DNA of 36,068 bases from Prevotella sp. OH937_COT-195 (GCF_003932845.1 NZ_RQZH01000025.1:1-36068), one strand, 5' to 3'; positions 7,501-16,509 are shown, counted from the first letter of the stretch. Notes: a model not told the origin generated them from the letters alone. Numbers and translations are program-made.

Positions 7501-8394
7501 TTAATTCGAAAGAGTGGTTGCATTGATTTTTTTGTACTCGGTATTTCTTGCTCCATATTTATAGCCGAACACAAATATAACGTATTCTGTTCCGGAATCG
7601 AGATTTTCCAGACGAACTTCCTGTCTTCCGTTATGAACCATATCCCCATAGCCTCCGTAATTTGTTGTGATATAAATCATTTGATCCAGAGCTGCTTCTT
7701 CCGATCCTTGCTCGTTCACCAAGTTGTTGAAAGATTCTGCCGTTTGGTAAGTAACAACATACGGGTCATCGTTTGAAGTGCTTACATTTACGATGAACGC
7801 TTTCTTCTCGGGAGTAACGTTCGTAATTTCCAATACATTATCTGATATCTCCACATTGGGCGTGGTAAACCAATACTCGGTAATATCAGAAGTCACTGCT
7901 ACATTCTCTGTGTCAATACCATAAGCATAAATACAATATTTGGAGTTTGGCCTCAAAGATAATATTGTATTGGACGAATTGAAAGTTTTTTCCCCTTTTG
8001 ATACTAAGGTTTTCATTACATCTTTCCAAGTGATTCCGGTATTATATTCTGCCAATGCTTTCCACCATTCTTTATCATGTTCAAATAATGAACCGTATTT
8101 TTCTTTGATTATGTTGTAACTTTCTTCACTTACAATAAATTGGTAATAGTCGAAATCATCGTTTGAAGGTGTAATCGTATAAAGTGTGTTCGCAGGAGTT
8201 GTATTAGCGAGTTTTATCTCCATACTTTGTGTTGGAGGTACTTCTTTTTTAGCGAATGTCAAACTGTCAACATCCGATAACATAAAACCGGTTATACTGT
8301 TGTCATTCTTGTGTATGCGAATCCTGAAAGTTTTCTGTGCAAATGTTGTTGTGGCAAATAATGCTACTACAATTAAAGTAAATATTTTTTTCAT
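7501..8394 (-). CDS. Secreted protein with two tandem domains, paralogue B
   Basis: 297 residues with a signal peptide ending near TTTFAQ. The N-terminal module is FRIRIHKNDNSITGFMLSDV then DSLTF. Two related segments follow. The first has YTITPSNDDFDYYQFIVSEE and KYGSLFEHDKEWWKALAE. The second has STSNDDPYVVTYQTAESFNN and EQGSEEAALDQMIYI. Both end in strands like GTEYVIFVFGY, which suggests Ig or fibronectin-like folds. It resembles the downstream gene along its whole length, pointing to gene duplication. It starts 7 bases after the T9SS-tailed gene, so the two are co-transcribed. Function unknown. Confidence 0.75.
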   Translation of the reverse strand: MKKIFTLIVVALFATTTFAQKTFRIRIHKNDNSITGFMLSDVDSLTFAKKEVPPTQSMEIKLANTTPANTLYTITPSNDDFDYYQFIVSEESYNIIKEKYGSLFEHDKEWWKALAEYNTGITWKDVMKTLVSKGEKTFNSSNTILSLRPNSKYCIYAYGIDTENVAVTSDITEYWFTTPNVEISDNVLEITNVTPEKKAFIVNVSTSNDDPYVVTYQTAESFNNLVNEQGSEEAALDQMIYITTNYGGYGDMVHNGRQEVRLENLDSGTEYVIFVFGYKYGARNTEYKKINATTLSN

Positions 8395-8400
8395 GATAAA

Positions 8401-8871
8401 TTACTTTTTAAATTTGAGGGCTTGCTTGTTTACTTGAATAATATATACTCCGGGGGTAAGAGATGAAATGTCAATGGAGTTACCTTTCCATTGTGACATT
8501 TTTTTCACTATTTGACCATTCATATTATAAATGTTTATATTTGAAAAGTCGTCAACGCCTTGAATGTTTAGCATGGAGCCGGTCTTGTCAATGTTGACAT
8601 GGAATGTCGTTACAGGGTTTGTCTCGATCATATTGACAAGCATTTGGAAATAGAACTTTTCTATGTTTTCATATTCAAATGCATCAATCTTTCCGTTTTT
8701 GTCTTTTATTCCAATACCGGTTTCATTTAAACTAATACTCTGTAAGGTGTTTAGTTCAAACTGAGAATTCCCAGTTCTTGTCTGCACTATCAAATGTGTG
8801 TCATCTGCGTGAGCGATTCCACAGGAAATCAGCATCGTTGCAACAAGTGCTTTTTTTGTGATGTTTTGCAT
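8401..8871 (-). CDS. Small secreted protein with T9SS type A sorting domain
   Basis: 156 residues. The signal peptide is MQNITKKALVATMLISCGIA with cleavage near HADD. Next is the same kind of short N-terminal module as the two downstream genes (HLIVQTRTGNSQFELNTLQS then ISLNE). The last 75 residues form a type IX secretion C-terminal domain: VNIDKTGSMLNIQGV, INIYNMNGQIVKKM, and IDISSLTPGVYIIQVNKQAL with a basic KFKK end. Such domains take cargo across the outer membrane and anchor it. Here almost nothing lies between the signal module and the sorting domain, so the protein is nearly all address label. First gene of the operon. Confidence 0.8.
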   Translation of the reverse strand: MQNITKKALVATMLISCGIAHADDTHLIVQTRTGNSQFELNTLQSISLNETGIGIKDKNGKIDAFEYENIEKFYFQMLVNMIETNPVTTFHVNIDKTGSMLNIQGVDDFSNINIYNMNGQIVKKMSQWKGNSIDISSLTPGVYIIQVNKQALKFKK

Positions 8872-8926
8872 AAAAGTAATGTTTAGGTTTAAATTTAAAT
8901 TAGATATACATTGTTTAATATGACCG

Positions 8927-8934
8927 TAAAGTTA
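8927..8934 (-). promoter_or_regulatory. Possible -7 box of the secreted-protein operon
   Basis: TAACTTTA on the minus strand, one base from the TAnnTTTG consensus, lies 56 bases before the first gene's ATG. No clear -33 TTTG is seen. Confidence 0.35.
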
Positions 8935-8992
8935 TATATTTTTTTTGATAAAACGTATCACATTCTTCCTTTTTTGTTTTTTTAACAGAAGC

Positions 8993-9033
8993 AAAGTACT
9001 GCTTGTTGCATCATAAGCAACAAGCAGTACTTT
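8993..9033 (-). terminator. Hairpin terminator of secDF
   Basis: A perfect 17-bp stem, AAAGTACTGCTTGTTGC and its complement, with a 7-base loop. It starts 43 bases after the secDF stop. T-rich sequence (GTTAAAAAAAC on the minus strand) follows at a short distance. Confidence 0.7.
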
Positions 9034-9075
9034 ATATCATTGCCGCACTATGACGGCATTTATTACATGCTATGT

Positions 9076-12000
9076 TTATTTCTTCTCTTCCATCTCGCTT
9101 CCCTTTATCTTGCGACCCATCACGAGGTAAGCCACCGGAGATGCGATGAATATAGATGAGAGTGTTCCGAACACAACGCCGAGTATCATTGCAAATGAGA
9201 ACGAACGAATGCTGTCGCCTCCGAGGAAGAAGATACATAGCAACACGAGGAGCGTCGAGGCAGATGTATTTACCGTACGTGCCAACGTTTCATTGATAGA
9301 GTTGTTGAAATTGTCCTGCGTGTCGCGTTTCTTGTGTAGCCCAAGGTTCTCGCGGATACGGTCGAACACCACCACCTTGTCATTTATTGAGTAACCGATA
9401 ACGGTTAGTATTGCACCTATGAATGTCTGATCTATTTCCAATGAGAATGGAACGATGTTGTACAATGCCGAGAAGAAACCGATTACGATTGTCGTGTCCA
9501 CTGTTAGTGCGACGATTGAGCCAACCGAGAATGCAACGTTGCGGAAACGTACTAAAATATATAGGAATATGGCAACGAGTGCTATTACCAGCGAGAATAT
9601 CGCATTATATGTGATGTTTTTTGCAATGCTCGGTCCCACCTTGGTACTGCTTATTATCGAACCTCCCTCGCGTATGTCGGGATTCTTGAACGATTCAACG
9701 TTTGCCTGACTAACGAAACCGCCTTTCTTCAGCGCGTTGTAGAGTATTGTCTCGGCTTTGTCGTCCTCATCGGGTGAGTTGCTTTCGATATTGTAGTTCG
9801 TGGAAACACGTATGGTTTTACCATCTGTACCGAGTGCGATGACGTTTGTGTTTGCCACCTTGCCGGTATTTTCTCCCACAGTGTTCTTGAATGCTCCGTC
9901 AAGTACTTTGCGTACGTCCTCCACATGTGTCTGCTTGTTCAGTGTTACCACATAGTTTCGTCCGCCGGTGAAATCGATCGAACGGCTCAGTCCGCGTACT
10001 GCGAAACTTACGATGAACAGCATTACAACTATTCCAAATATGATAAACGACTTCTTGTAACTTGACATGAATTTGAAATGAGTTCCCTGAAGCATATTCT
10101 TTGAGATGCCCGTAAAGAATTTGAGATTCTGCCAGCGTCCGCTGTTCAGGCGGTTCTCATATACAAGACGTGTGAGGAACACGGCGGTAAAGAACGAGCA
10201 GCAGATACCGATACCCAGTGTTATGGCGAAACCACGGATTGGTCCCGTGCCTATTACACCGAGGATAATTGCGGTAATCAAAGATGTGAGATTGGAGTCG
10301 AAGATGGCCGAGAATGCATTGCTGTATCCCAACTGTATGGCTTCTTTCATCCCCTTGCCCTTACGTAATTCCTCCTTTATGCGTTCGTAAATGAGCACAT
10401 TGGCATCGACTGCCATACCGAGCGTCAGCACAATACCTGCAATACCCGGCATCGAGAGTGCCGACTGGAACGATGCCATTACGCCAAGCGTAAAGAACAG
10501 GTTGATAAGCAGTGCGGAGTTTGCGAGCATTCCCGGAATGAAATTATACATCATTACCATGTAAATCATGAGCAGTACGAATGCTACCATGAATGACATG
10601 AGACCCTGCTGTATCGATTGTGCTCCGAGTGTAGGGCCAACAACCTCTTCCTGAACGATGCGTGCCGGTGCCGGCATTCGTCCCGACTTCAGCGTGTTGG
10701 CAAGATCTTTAGTGTCTTCTATGGTGAACGAGCCGGTAATCTCTGAGTTTCCACCCGATATTTGGTCGTTCACGCGCGGTGCCGAATAAACTGCGTTGTC
10801 GAGTACGATTGCTATCGCCTTGCCCACGTTTGCCTTGGTAAGTTCTGCCCAGCGGCGTGCTCCGTCGGTGTTCATCTGCATGCTTACGCACGGACGACCC
10901 GAAACAGGTTGGAAATCATCCTTTGCATCTGTTATCACGTCACCCTCGAGCGGTGCGCGTCCGTTGTTGCCGGTAGTTTTCAGCGCGTATAGTTCGAAGA
11001 TGTTCTTCGTTCCGTCTGCAGCTTTTGCTCCCCACAGTAGTTTCAGGTCACCGGGCAATATCTGTTTTGCCGTTTCGCTGTATATTATCTTGTTTATGTA
11101 TGCAGTGTCGCGCAGGTTTGCATATCCCACGATTGCAAGCGAGCCTCTTGGTGCGGTTTGCAGTACTGCGAGCAGTGGGTTCTGTTTCTTTGCGGCTTCG
11201 AGTTCGGCAGTTGCCGTGGTGTTCTTTTCCACCTGTTGCGCCGTGTTAGCGTTTTTCTTTATTTGGAACTTTGGCTGTGCTTGTGCGGGTTTTTCTGCCT
11301 TTGCAGTTTGTTTCTGCTGCAAGGTATCTTTCTTTGTGGTGTCTGCAGCCTCTGCATTCGTTTCTCCGCCGGCAATTCTTCGATCGAGTTGTGATAGCAG
11401 CGGTGTTATCTCTTCGCTGTTATACGTCTCCCAGAATTCAAGGTTTGCCGAGCCTTGCAGCAGTTTGCGAATACGTTCCGGTTCGCGTACTCCCGGCATT
11501 TCCACCATAAGTCGTCCTTGTTGTCCTTCCAATTCCTGAATGTTTGGTTGAACCACTCCGAACTTGTCGATACGCGTACGCACCACGTTGAACGAGTTTT
11601 TCACCGCGTCATCCACAGCATTACGCAGTGCAGTTTCCACTTCCTTGTCAGAACTTTGTGTCGAAACCTTTCCTTTGAGTTGCTGTGTTGCGAATATTTC
11701 GGCAAGGCGGTGTCCCGGTGCAGCCTTTTGGTAGGCGGTGATGAAGAGCGATATGAAATCGCTTTGACTTGTCTCTTCCTGCATCTTTGCCTCTTCGAGA
11801 GCCTTGCGGTATGCTGCGTCCTGCTTATGGTCGGCAAGCAGGTCAACCACGTCGGGTACCGAGATTTCGAGTATTACGTTCATACCGCCTTTGAGGTCGA
11901 GTCCGAGTCCTATCTGTGTCTCGAGACATTGTTGATAGGTGTAACCGTCATTGATACCGAACGGCAGCTTGAGGTAGCGGACGGAGTCCTTGTATTCCTG

Positions 12001-12132
12001 CTGCGCAATAGGGTCTGAGATTTTGGCGGCCTGTCGGTCATAATAACCTGTTGCTGCCGAGAAAGACAAGTAGAAGATGCTTGCCAAGGTCAGCAGGATG
12101 GCCACTGTAATTACAATTCCTTTGTTTTGCAT
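9076..12132 (-). CDS. secDF: Protein translocase SecDF, fused form
   Basis: 1018 residues, the fused SecD-SecF of Bacteroidetes, which uses proton flow to help pull secreted proteins through SecYEG. The SecD half has an N-terminal helix and GLGLDLKGGMNVILEISV (the D1 motif). A large periplasmic P1 domain follows, with GRPCVSMQMNTDGARRWAEL and GSFTIEDTKDLANTLKSGRM, then six helices with GMAVDANVLIYERIKEELRK (the D4-type motif with its essential Asp). The SecF half restarts near residue 680 with SRSIDFTGGRNYVV and ends with NDKVVVFDRIRENL and further helices. A low-complexity Lys/Ala/Gln/Thr linker at about 265-320 is inserted in P1. It has its own promoter and terminator. Confidence 0.97.
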   Translation of the reverse strand: MQNKGIVITVAILLTLASIFYLSFSAATGYYDRQAAKISDPIAQQEYKDSVRYLKLPFGINDGYTYQQCLETQIGLGLDLKGGMNVILEISVPDVVDLLADHKQDAAYRKALEEAKMQEETSQSDFISLFITAYQKAAPGHRLAEIFATQQLKGKVSTQSSDKEVETALRNAVDDAVKNSFNVVRTRIDKFGVVQPNIQELEGQQGRLMVEMPGVREPERIRKLLQGSANLEFWETYNSEEITPLLSQLDRRIAGGETNAEAADTTKKDTLQQKQTAKAEKPAQAQPKFQIKKNANTAQQVEKNTTATAELEAAKKQNPLLAVLQTAPRGSLAIVGYANLRDTAYINKIIYSETAKQILPGDLKLLWGAKAADGTKNIFELYALKTTGNNGRAPLEGDVITDAKDDFQPVSGRPCVSMQMNTDGARRWAELTKANVGKAIAIVLDNAVYSAPRVNDQISGGNSEITGSFTIEDTKDLANTLKSGRMPAPARIVQEEVVGPTLGAQSIQQGLMSFMVAFVLLMIYMVMMYNFIPGMLANSALLINLFFTLGVMASFQSALSMPGIAGIVLTLGMAVDANVLIYERIKEELRKGKGMKEAIQLGYSNAFSAIFDSNLTSLITAIILGVIGTGPIRGFAITLGIGICCSFFTAVFLTRLVYENRLNSGRWQNLKFFTGISKNMLQGTHFKFMSSYKKSFIIFGIVVMLFIVSFAVRGLSRSIDFTGGRNYVVTLNKQTHVEDVRKVLDGAFKNTVGENTGKVANTNVIALGTDGKTIRVSTNYNIESNSPDEDDKAETILYNALKKGGFVSQANVESFKNPDIREGGSIISSTKVGPSIAKNITYNAIFSLVIALVAIFLYILVRFRNVAFSVGSIVALTVDTTIVIGFFSALYNIVPFSLEIDQTFIGAILTVIGYSINDKVVVFDRIRENLGLHKKRDTQDNFNNSINETLARTVNTSASTLLVLLCIFFLGGDSIRSFSFAMILGVVFGTLSSIFIASPVAYLVMGRKIKGSEMEEKK

Positions 12133-12180
12133 TTTTTTATTTTACTTTTAATGTTATAATTTCCCGATTATAATAGGGTG

Positions 12181-12188
12181 CAAAGATA
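12181..12188 (-). promoter_or_regulatory. -7 box of secDF
   Basis: TATCTTTG on the minus strand, about 50 bases before the secDF ATG. The -33 region is A/T-rich without an exact TTTG. Confidence 0.5.
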
Positions 12189-12237
12189 ATTATTTTTTTA
12201 CGTTTGGAAAAATTTAAGGCAGATTATTATTCATTTT

Positions 12238-13329
12238 TTATCGCTTAGTGCTCTTTTTCAGCCAGCAACGCAGTGGATAATGGTCGGAAGCGTGCAATCC
12301 GTCAATGACTTGGCAGCGGTACGGAGTCCAGTCTGACGAGCAGAAAATGTGGTCTATTCGCAGGTGCATCCCGTTCTGTTCGTAAGAGAATCCCGGGCCT
12401 GTTGCGGTGGATGAGTAGCAGTCGGTCAGGCGTTTCTTCATCTCTCTGTGCGAGTACGATACGGGTGTCTCGTTGAAATCGCCGCAGAGAATTACGCTTC
12501 TGCCGCCCGCCATGATGCTGTCTGTGTAGTGACACACGGCCTTTACCTGCGATGCCCGGTGACGGGTGGCGCGCACGAGTTTTTCCGTCAAATGTATGTT
12601 TTCCTTGCTGCGCGGGTTGCGATTTCCGCTTCCGCCGATTATCTTTTCCACCTCCGATCGTTCTTTCTCGCTGAGACTGAAACTCTGCAGGTGGTTTGCC
12701 ACTAATGTCACCGTGTCCTTTTCTATCAGCAGGTGGAATGCAGCACTGAGGTTGCCCTCCGACTCGTATGGTATGAGTTCTTTGCCGATTATTGGAAAAC
12801 GGCTTACCGCCACAAGCGTCTTTCCTTTGTCGTTGCTTATTTTTTCGAAGTGTCTGCCGGTCTCTTTCAGCATCTCCCACTTATTTTTTTGTATCGGAAT
12901 TTCTTGGAAACAAGCAATGTCGGGTTTTGTTCTTTTCAAGTACCGCAACAACGTATGCAGTGCATCGACGCTGTCTTTGGGCACTTTGAAATTGAAATAC
13001 ATAACGTTCATGCTAAGCACTTGGATGGCATCTGCGGGCGGTTTCGACGGCAAGTTTACCGGGCAGTAATCACGAATGGGGAAAAAGCATACCGCGAAAC
13101 CGAGCAGTGGTATTATTATGCCGCGCCACCGGAAGAATGTCCAGAACAGCAAGAATCCCACGTTGATGAGTGCGAATATGGGGAAAACAAGCCCCAGGCA
13201 CGATAAAGAAGGATGTGCCTCGGCGTCCCAGTAACCGCTATACCCCGTGAACACCGCTGCAAGTATCGTTGCGATATTGGCTCCGCCTACAATCCTTGTC
13301 AGTATCGTTTTTACTTTCTTAAGCATCAT
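12238..13329 (-). CDS. Membrane-anchored endonuclease/exonuclease/phosphatase protein
   Basis: 363 residues. Three N-terminal hydrophobic helices lie at about 17-31, 42-66 and 68-86. The catalytic EEP domain follows, with VLSMNV (metal-binding Asn), IACFQE (catalytic Glu143), TLVANHLQSF, CGDFNETP (Asp/Asn) and, near the C-terminus, IDHIF and SDHYP (catalytic His). The family includes DNase I, sphingomyelinases and inositol phosphatases, so the substrate (nucleic acid or phospholipid/phosphoester) is not settled. Its start overlaps the rhomboid stop by four bases (ATGA), so the two are translated together. Confidence 0.9.
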   Translation of the reverse strand: MMLKKVKTILTRIVGGANIATILAAVFTGYSGYWDAEAHPSLSCLGLVFPIFALINVGFLLFWTFFRWRGIIIPLLGFAVCFFPIRDYCPVNLPSKPPADAIQVLSMNVMYFNFKVPKDSVDALHTLLRYLKRTKPDIACFQEIPIQKNKWEMLKETGRHFEKISNDKGKTLVAVSRFPIIGKELIPYESEGNLSAAFHLLIEKDTVTLVANHLQSFSLSEKERSEVEKIIGGSGNRNPRSKENIHLTEKLVRATRHRASQVKAVCHYTDSIMAGGRSVILCGDFNETPVSYSHREMKKRLTDCYSSTATGPGFSYEQNGMHLRIDHIFCSSDWTPYRCQVIDGLHASDHYPLRCWLKKSTKR

Positions 13330-14219
13330 TTTTGACCGTTGTCGAACAGACGGCGTTTCTCCTCTGTCGTCAGACTGTCATACCCCGAGCGTTTTATCTT
13401 GTCGAGTATGCGGTCTGTTTCCTCGTCGTTCTCTTTTTTCCTCGCGTTGTTCTCCCGGTCGGTATTGTTATCTTCCGGCACGTCTCTGTTCCTGCGAGAG
13501 TTTATGTCGTGTTTCATCTTGTCGAAGAAACTCCCGGTCCATCGGTCGTTGCGGTAATTGCCGTCTTTGCCGTCCCAATATTTTATTATCATCCAGCCGA
13601 ACAACATTCCCCCGAGATGTGCGAAATGCGCCACACCGTCGCCCCGGGTGCCGAGTGCCGAGAACAGTTCTATTGCAACGTATATCATAATAAACCACTT
13701 GGCTTTTATGGGTACGGGAAGTGGAAAGATGAATATCCGCTGCTCGGGAAACAACATTCCGAAAGCGAGCAATATGCCATATACCGCGCCCGAGGCACCC
13801 ACGGTGTTCCACAGGTTTAGATATTGATCCATCGGGAGCACGCCTTCCGGAGTGTTCACACTGTCGTATGCCGCCAATCCCTCTATTGCGAAATGACTGT
13901 ACTGCACAAGTTCCTGCACGAGACCGGCACCGATGCCGCACACGATATAATAGAAAAGAAACTTTTTGGCTCCCCAAGTGTTTTCCACCACCACGCCGAA
14001 CATCCACAGTGCAAACATATTGAAGAATATGTGTTGGAAACCTCCGTGCATGAACATGTAAGTTACAAGTTGATACACTCTGAAATCATCTGCCATGAAG
14101 AAATGCAACCCGAGATATTCTGCAAGTTCGATACCCTTCATTTGGAATACCCAAGTGGCAAGAAACATGAGTACATTGATTATCAACAAATTCTTTGTTA
14201 TCGTTGGAATGCCGCGCAT
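13326..14219 (-). CDS. Rhomboid family intramembrane serine protease
   Basis: 297 residues. The rhomboid core holds six helices in about 230 residues. It has the oxyanion motif HGGFQHIFFNM (His63, Asn67), the catalytic serine in GASGAVYG (Ser143) and the catalytic histidine in AHFAHLGGMLFG (His201). All active-site residues are present, so it should cleave membrane proteins within the bilayer. The last 70 residues are a charged cytoplasmic tail rich in Asp, Arg, Asn and Glu. It is the first gene of a two-gene operon with the EEP protein. The ATG at 14219 is directly followed by the first helix. Confidence 0.93.
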   Translation of the reverse strand: MRGIPTITKNLLIINVLMFLATWVFQMKGIELAEYLGLHFFMADDFRVYQLVTYMFMHGGFQHIFFNMFALWMFGVVVENTWGAKKFLFYYIVCGIGAGLVQELVQYSHFAIEGLAAYDSVNTPEGVLPMDQYLNLWNTVGASGAVYGILLAFGMLFPEQRIFIFPLPVPIKAKWFIMIYVAIELFSALGTRGDGVAHFAHLGGMLFGWMIIKYWDGKDGNYRNDRWTGSFFDKMKHDINSRRNRDVPEDNNTDRENNARKKENDEETDRILDKIKRSGYDSLTTEEKRRLFDNGQK

Positions 14220-14250
14220 ATCTATTGAATGTTTTATCGTAAAATCGTGG

Positions 14251-14258
14251 CAAAATTA
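14251..14258 (-). promoter_or_regulatory. -7 box of the rhomboid operon
   Basis: TAATTTTG on the minus strand, about 32 bases before the rhomboid ATG. TTTG copies upstream are at 14 and 23 bases rather than 19. Confidence 0.45.
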
Positions 14259-14339
14259 CGAAAAATATCCTTCAAACAACACAAATACGGAGTTTCAAGA
14301 ACTTTTTTTACCAAATTCTTCACTTTTTTTACTTTTTTG

Positions 14340-14370
14340 TTTGTTTTATAAAAGTATTAAAGTATATTTG
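14340..14370 (+). promoter_or_regulatory. Promoter of the HU gene
   Basis: TTTG (14340-14343), exactly 19 bases, then TATATTTG (14363-14370): a full match to the Bacteroidetes housekeeping promoter. The leader is about 50 bases. Confidence 0.8.
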
Positions 14371-14425
14371 CGGTTGAAATAGTGTATATAACCTAACGTT
14401 TTAATAATTTTAATCAACCCAAATT

Positions 14426-14698
14426 ATGAACAAAACAGAATTAGTAAAGAAGATTGCCGAAGGTGCCGGTTTAAGTCAGGTTGATGCAAAGAAGGCTCTT
14501 GACGCAACGATTGACACAATCAAGGAAGCATTGGCAAACAATGACAAGGTTGCACTCGTGGGATTCGGCACATTCAGTGTTGCCGTACGTGAGGCACACG
14601 AGGGTATCAACCCGAGGAGCAAGGAGAAAATCCAAATCCCGGCAAAGAAAATCGCAAAATTCAAGGCTGGAGCAGAACTTGCCGACGCACTGAAGTAA
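14426..14698 (+). CDS. hup: HU family DNA-binding protein
   Basis: 90 residues, the normal length for HU, a nucleoid protein that bends DNA. The N-terminal helices read MNKTELVKKIAEGAGLSQVD. The beta-arm region contains VGFGTFSV and the conserved RNPR-like tip is GINPRSKEKIQIPA, with the intercalating proline. KKIAKFKAGAELADAL ends the protein as in other HU proteins. It is a single-gene unit with a consensus promoter and a downstream hairpin. Which of the several Bacteroidetes HU paralogues this is cannot be told. Confidence 0.95.
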   Translation: MNKTELVKKIAEGAGLSQVDAKKALDATIDTIKEALANNDKVALVGFGTFSVAVREAHEGINPRSKEKIQIPAKKIAKFKAGAELADALK

Positions 14699-14713
14699 AT
14701 TTTCCGAAAAACG

Positions 14714-14754
14714 AAAAGAGAGAGGGTTTTATTCGAAAAACTCTCTCTCTTTTT
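14714..14754 (+). terminator. Terminator of the HU gene
   Basis: AAAAGAGAGAG and CTCTCTCTCTTTT form an 11-bp or longer stem with a loop of about 16 bases, followed by T's. It begins 16 bases past the HU stop codon. Confidence 0.75.
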
Positions 14755-14825
14755 GTGCACGAGACGCGGCAAGGGGATAATACACGCCGCTGGCGGGCAG
14801 TATTGGAAAAACGTTCACGTTTTAT

Positions 14826-14856
14826 TTTGCCGTATCTGCAAAAAAAACTATCTTTG
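14826..14856 (+). promoter_or_regulatory. Promoter of rbfA and the permease
   Basis: TTTG (14826-14829), 19 bases, TATCTTTG (14849-14856). The spacing is exact and it lies 26 bases before the rbfA ATG. Confidence 0.8.
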
Positions 14857-14882
14857 CACAAAATAAAACAAGAAGAAAAGAA

Positions 14883-15218
14883 ATGCAAGAGACAAGACAA
14901 AACCGTATAGCAAGACTGCTGCAGAAAGAACTGAGCCTCATATTCCAAAGTCAGACAAGAATGATGCGCGGAACGATGGTCAGCGTGACAAAGGTAAAGA
15001 TAAGTCCGGATCTCAGCATCTGCACGGCATACCTCAGCATCTTCCCCGGAGAGAAGAGTGAAGAACTGATGGAAAATATCCATGCCAACGAGAAATCGAT
15101 AAGATACGAACTCGGAACGCGAGTGCGCAACCAACTGCGCATAATACCGGAACTGCGCTTCTTCATAGACGACTCGCTCGACTACATCGAACGCATAGAC
15201 GAACTGTTGGGAAAATGA
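14883..15218 (+). CDS. rbfA: 30S ribosome-binding factor A
   Basis: 111 residues, the usual size. RbfA binds the 30S subunit late in assembly and helps mature the 5' end of 16S rRNA. Visible are the N-terminal RQNRIARLLQKELSLIF segment, VSVTKVKISPDLSICTAYLS, and the KH-like ending LRIIPELRFFIDDSLDYIER. The start is set by the promoter 26 bases upstream. Its stop overlaps the start of the next gene by four bases (ATGA), so the two are coupled. Confidence 0.93.
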   Translation: MQETRQNRIARLLQKELSLIFQSQTRMMRGTMVSVTKVKISPDLSICTAYLSIFPGEKSEELMENIHANEKSIRYELGTRVRNQLRIIPELRFFIDDSLDYIERIDELLGK

Positions 15219-16444
15219 ATTTCCCATTATACATAGCGCGACGTTACCTCTTCTCCAAAAAGAGTACGAACGCCATAAACGTGATAAGTTTCATATCCAT
15301 GGCAGGAATTGCCGTGGCATCAATGGCACTCGTCGTAACACTGAGCGTGTTTAACGGGTTTCACGATCTCGTGGAATCGCTCTTTACCGCAATGGATCCG
15401 CAACTGACGGTAATCCCGAAAGAGGGAAAAAGCGTGCCGGCAGACGACCCCGTGCTCGACAAAATACGAAAAATGCCGGAAGTGGAAGTGGCGATGGACT
15501 GTGTGGAGGACAACGCCCTCGCCGTGTATGGCGACCGACAGACAATGGTAAAGATAAAAGGCGTGGAGGATAGTTTTGTCGAACTGACACGGATAAAAGA
15601 CATATTGTACGGTGAAGGAGAGTTCGTGCTGCAAGCCGCCAATCTGCAATATGGCATAATGGGCATACGTCTGGCCGAGACTCTCGGCACGTCTGCACGA
15701 TGGGACGGATTTCTAAAAGTGTTCGCACCGAAACGCGAGGGATTGCTCGACATGGCAAATCCCGCCGAGGGTTTCGTGGAAGACTCGCTGCTATCGCCGG
15801 GAGTGGTGTTCTATGTAAAGCAGGCAAAGTATGACGCAAGCTACATCATCGTGCCCATATCATTCGCAAGGGAACTTTTCGACAGGTACGGAATGATAAC
15901 AAGCCTCGAACTGCGACTGAAAGACGAAGCATCGACAGACCGCGTGAAAGACGAAATACGTGCCGCCGCGGGAGACAGATACAAGGTTCTCGACAGATAT
16001 GAACAGCAAGAAGATACGTTCAAAATAATGACGATAGAGAAACTCATGGCATACATCTTCCTCACGTTCATTCTTTCCGTGGCATGTTTCAACATCATCG
16101 GTTCGCTTTCAATGCTCATCATCGACAAGAAAGACGATGTGGTAACGCTGCGCAACCTCGGTGCCACAGACCGGCAGATTATGCGAATATTCTTGTTCGA
16201 AGGACGTCTCATCGCAATCGTGGGTGCCGCCGCGGGAATAATAATGGGACTGTTTCTGTGTCTGTTGCAGCAGACGTTCGGCATCGTCAAACTCGGCAGC
16301 AGCAGCGGTTTGTTCATTATCGATGCCTATCCGGTGAGCATACATGCGTCGGACATGGCACTTGTGTTCGTAACGGTGCTCGTGGTGAGTTTCCTCGCGG
16401 TGTGGTATCCGGTGCGTCATTTTTCGCGACGACTGCTCAAATAG
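15215..16444 (+). CDS. FtsX-like ABC transporter permease (LolC/LolE type)
   Basis: 409 residues with the MacB/LolCE layout. An N-terminal helix (about 22-45, with SFISMAGIAVASMALVVTLS) is followed by a long periplasmic domain (about 46-265). Three helices sit in the FtsX domain (about 268-290, 320-345, 372-396). The segment LRNLGATDRQIMRIFLFEGR is the cytoplasmic coupling motif shared by LolC and LolE. In the family, such permeases extract lipoproteins from the inner membrane together with a LolD-type ATPase. No ATPase is next to it here, so lipoprotein release is probable but not proven. Co-transcribed with rbfA. Confidence 0.88.
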   Translation: MNFPLYIARRYLFSKKSTNAINVISFISMAGIAVASMALVVTLSVFNGFHDLVESLFTAMDPQLTVIPKEGKSVPADDPVLDKIRKMPEVEVAMDCVEDNALAVYGDRQTMVKIKGVEDSFVELTRIKDILYGEGEFVLQAANLQYGIMGIRLAETLGTSARWDGFLKVFAPKREGLLDMANPAEGFVEDSLLSPGVVFYVKQAKYDASYIIVPISFARELFDRYGMITSLELRLKDEASTDRVKDEIRAAAGDRYKVLDRYEQQEDTFKIMTIEKLMAYIFLTFILSVACFNIIGSLSMLIIDKKDDVVTLRNLGATDRQIMRIFLFEGRLIAIVGAAAGIIMGLFLCLLQQTFGIVKLGSSSGLFIIDAYPVSIHASDMALVFVTVLVVSFLAVWYPVRHFSRRLLK

Positions 16445-16472
16445 AACTCCGCATTAATTGCAACAATAATGT

Positions 16473-16509
16473 AAAACAGGCGAAATTGAAAAGCAATTTC
16501 GCCTGTTTT
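16473..16509 (+). terminator. Terminator of the rbfA-permease operon
   Basis: A perfect 16-bp stem, AAAACAGGCGAAATTG and its complement, with a 5-base loop, followed by GTTTTCC. It starts 29 bases after the permease stop. The left arm is nearly identical to bases 6264-6279. Confidence 0.75.

Noticed and set aside
10796..11539. Open frame of 247 codons opposite secDF
   Set aside because: Ser/Phe/Cys-rich shadow of the SecD periplasmic domain.
9076..12132. Separate secD and secF genes
   Set aside because: The frame is continuous through both halves, as in other Bacteroidetes; it is one fused gene.
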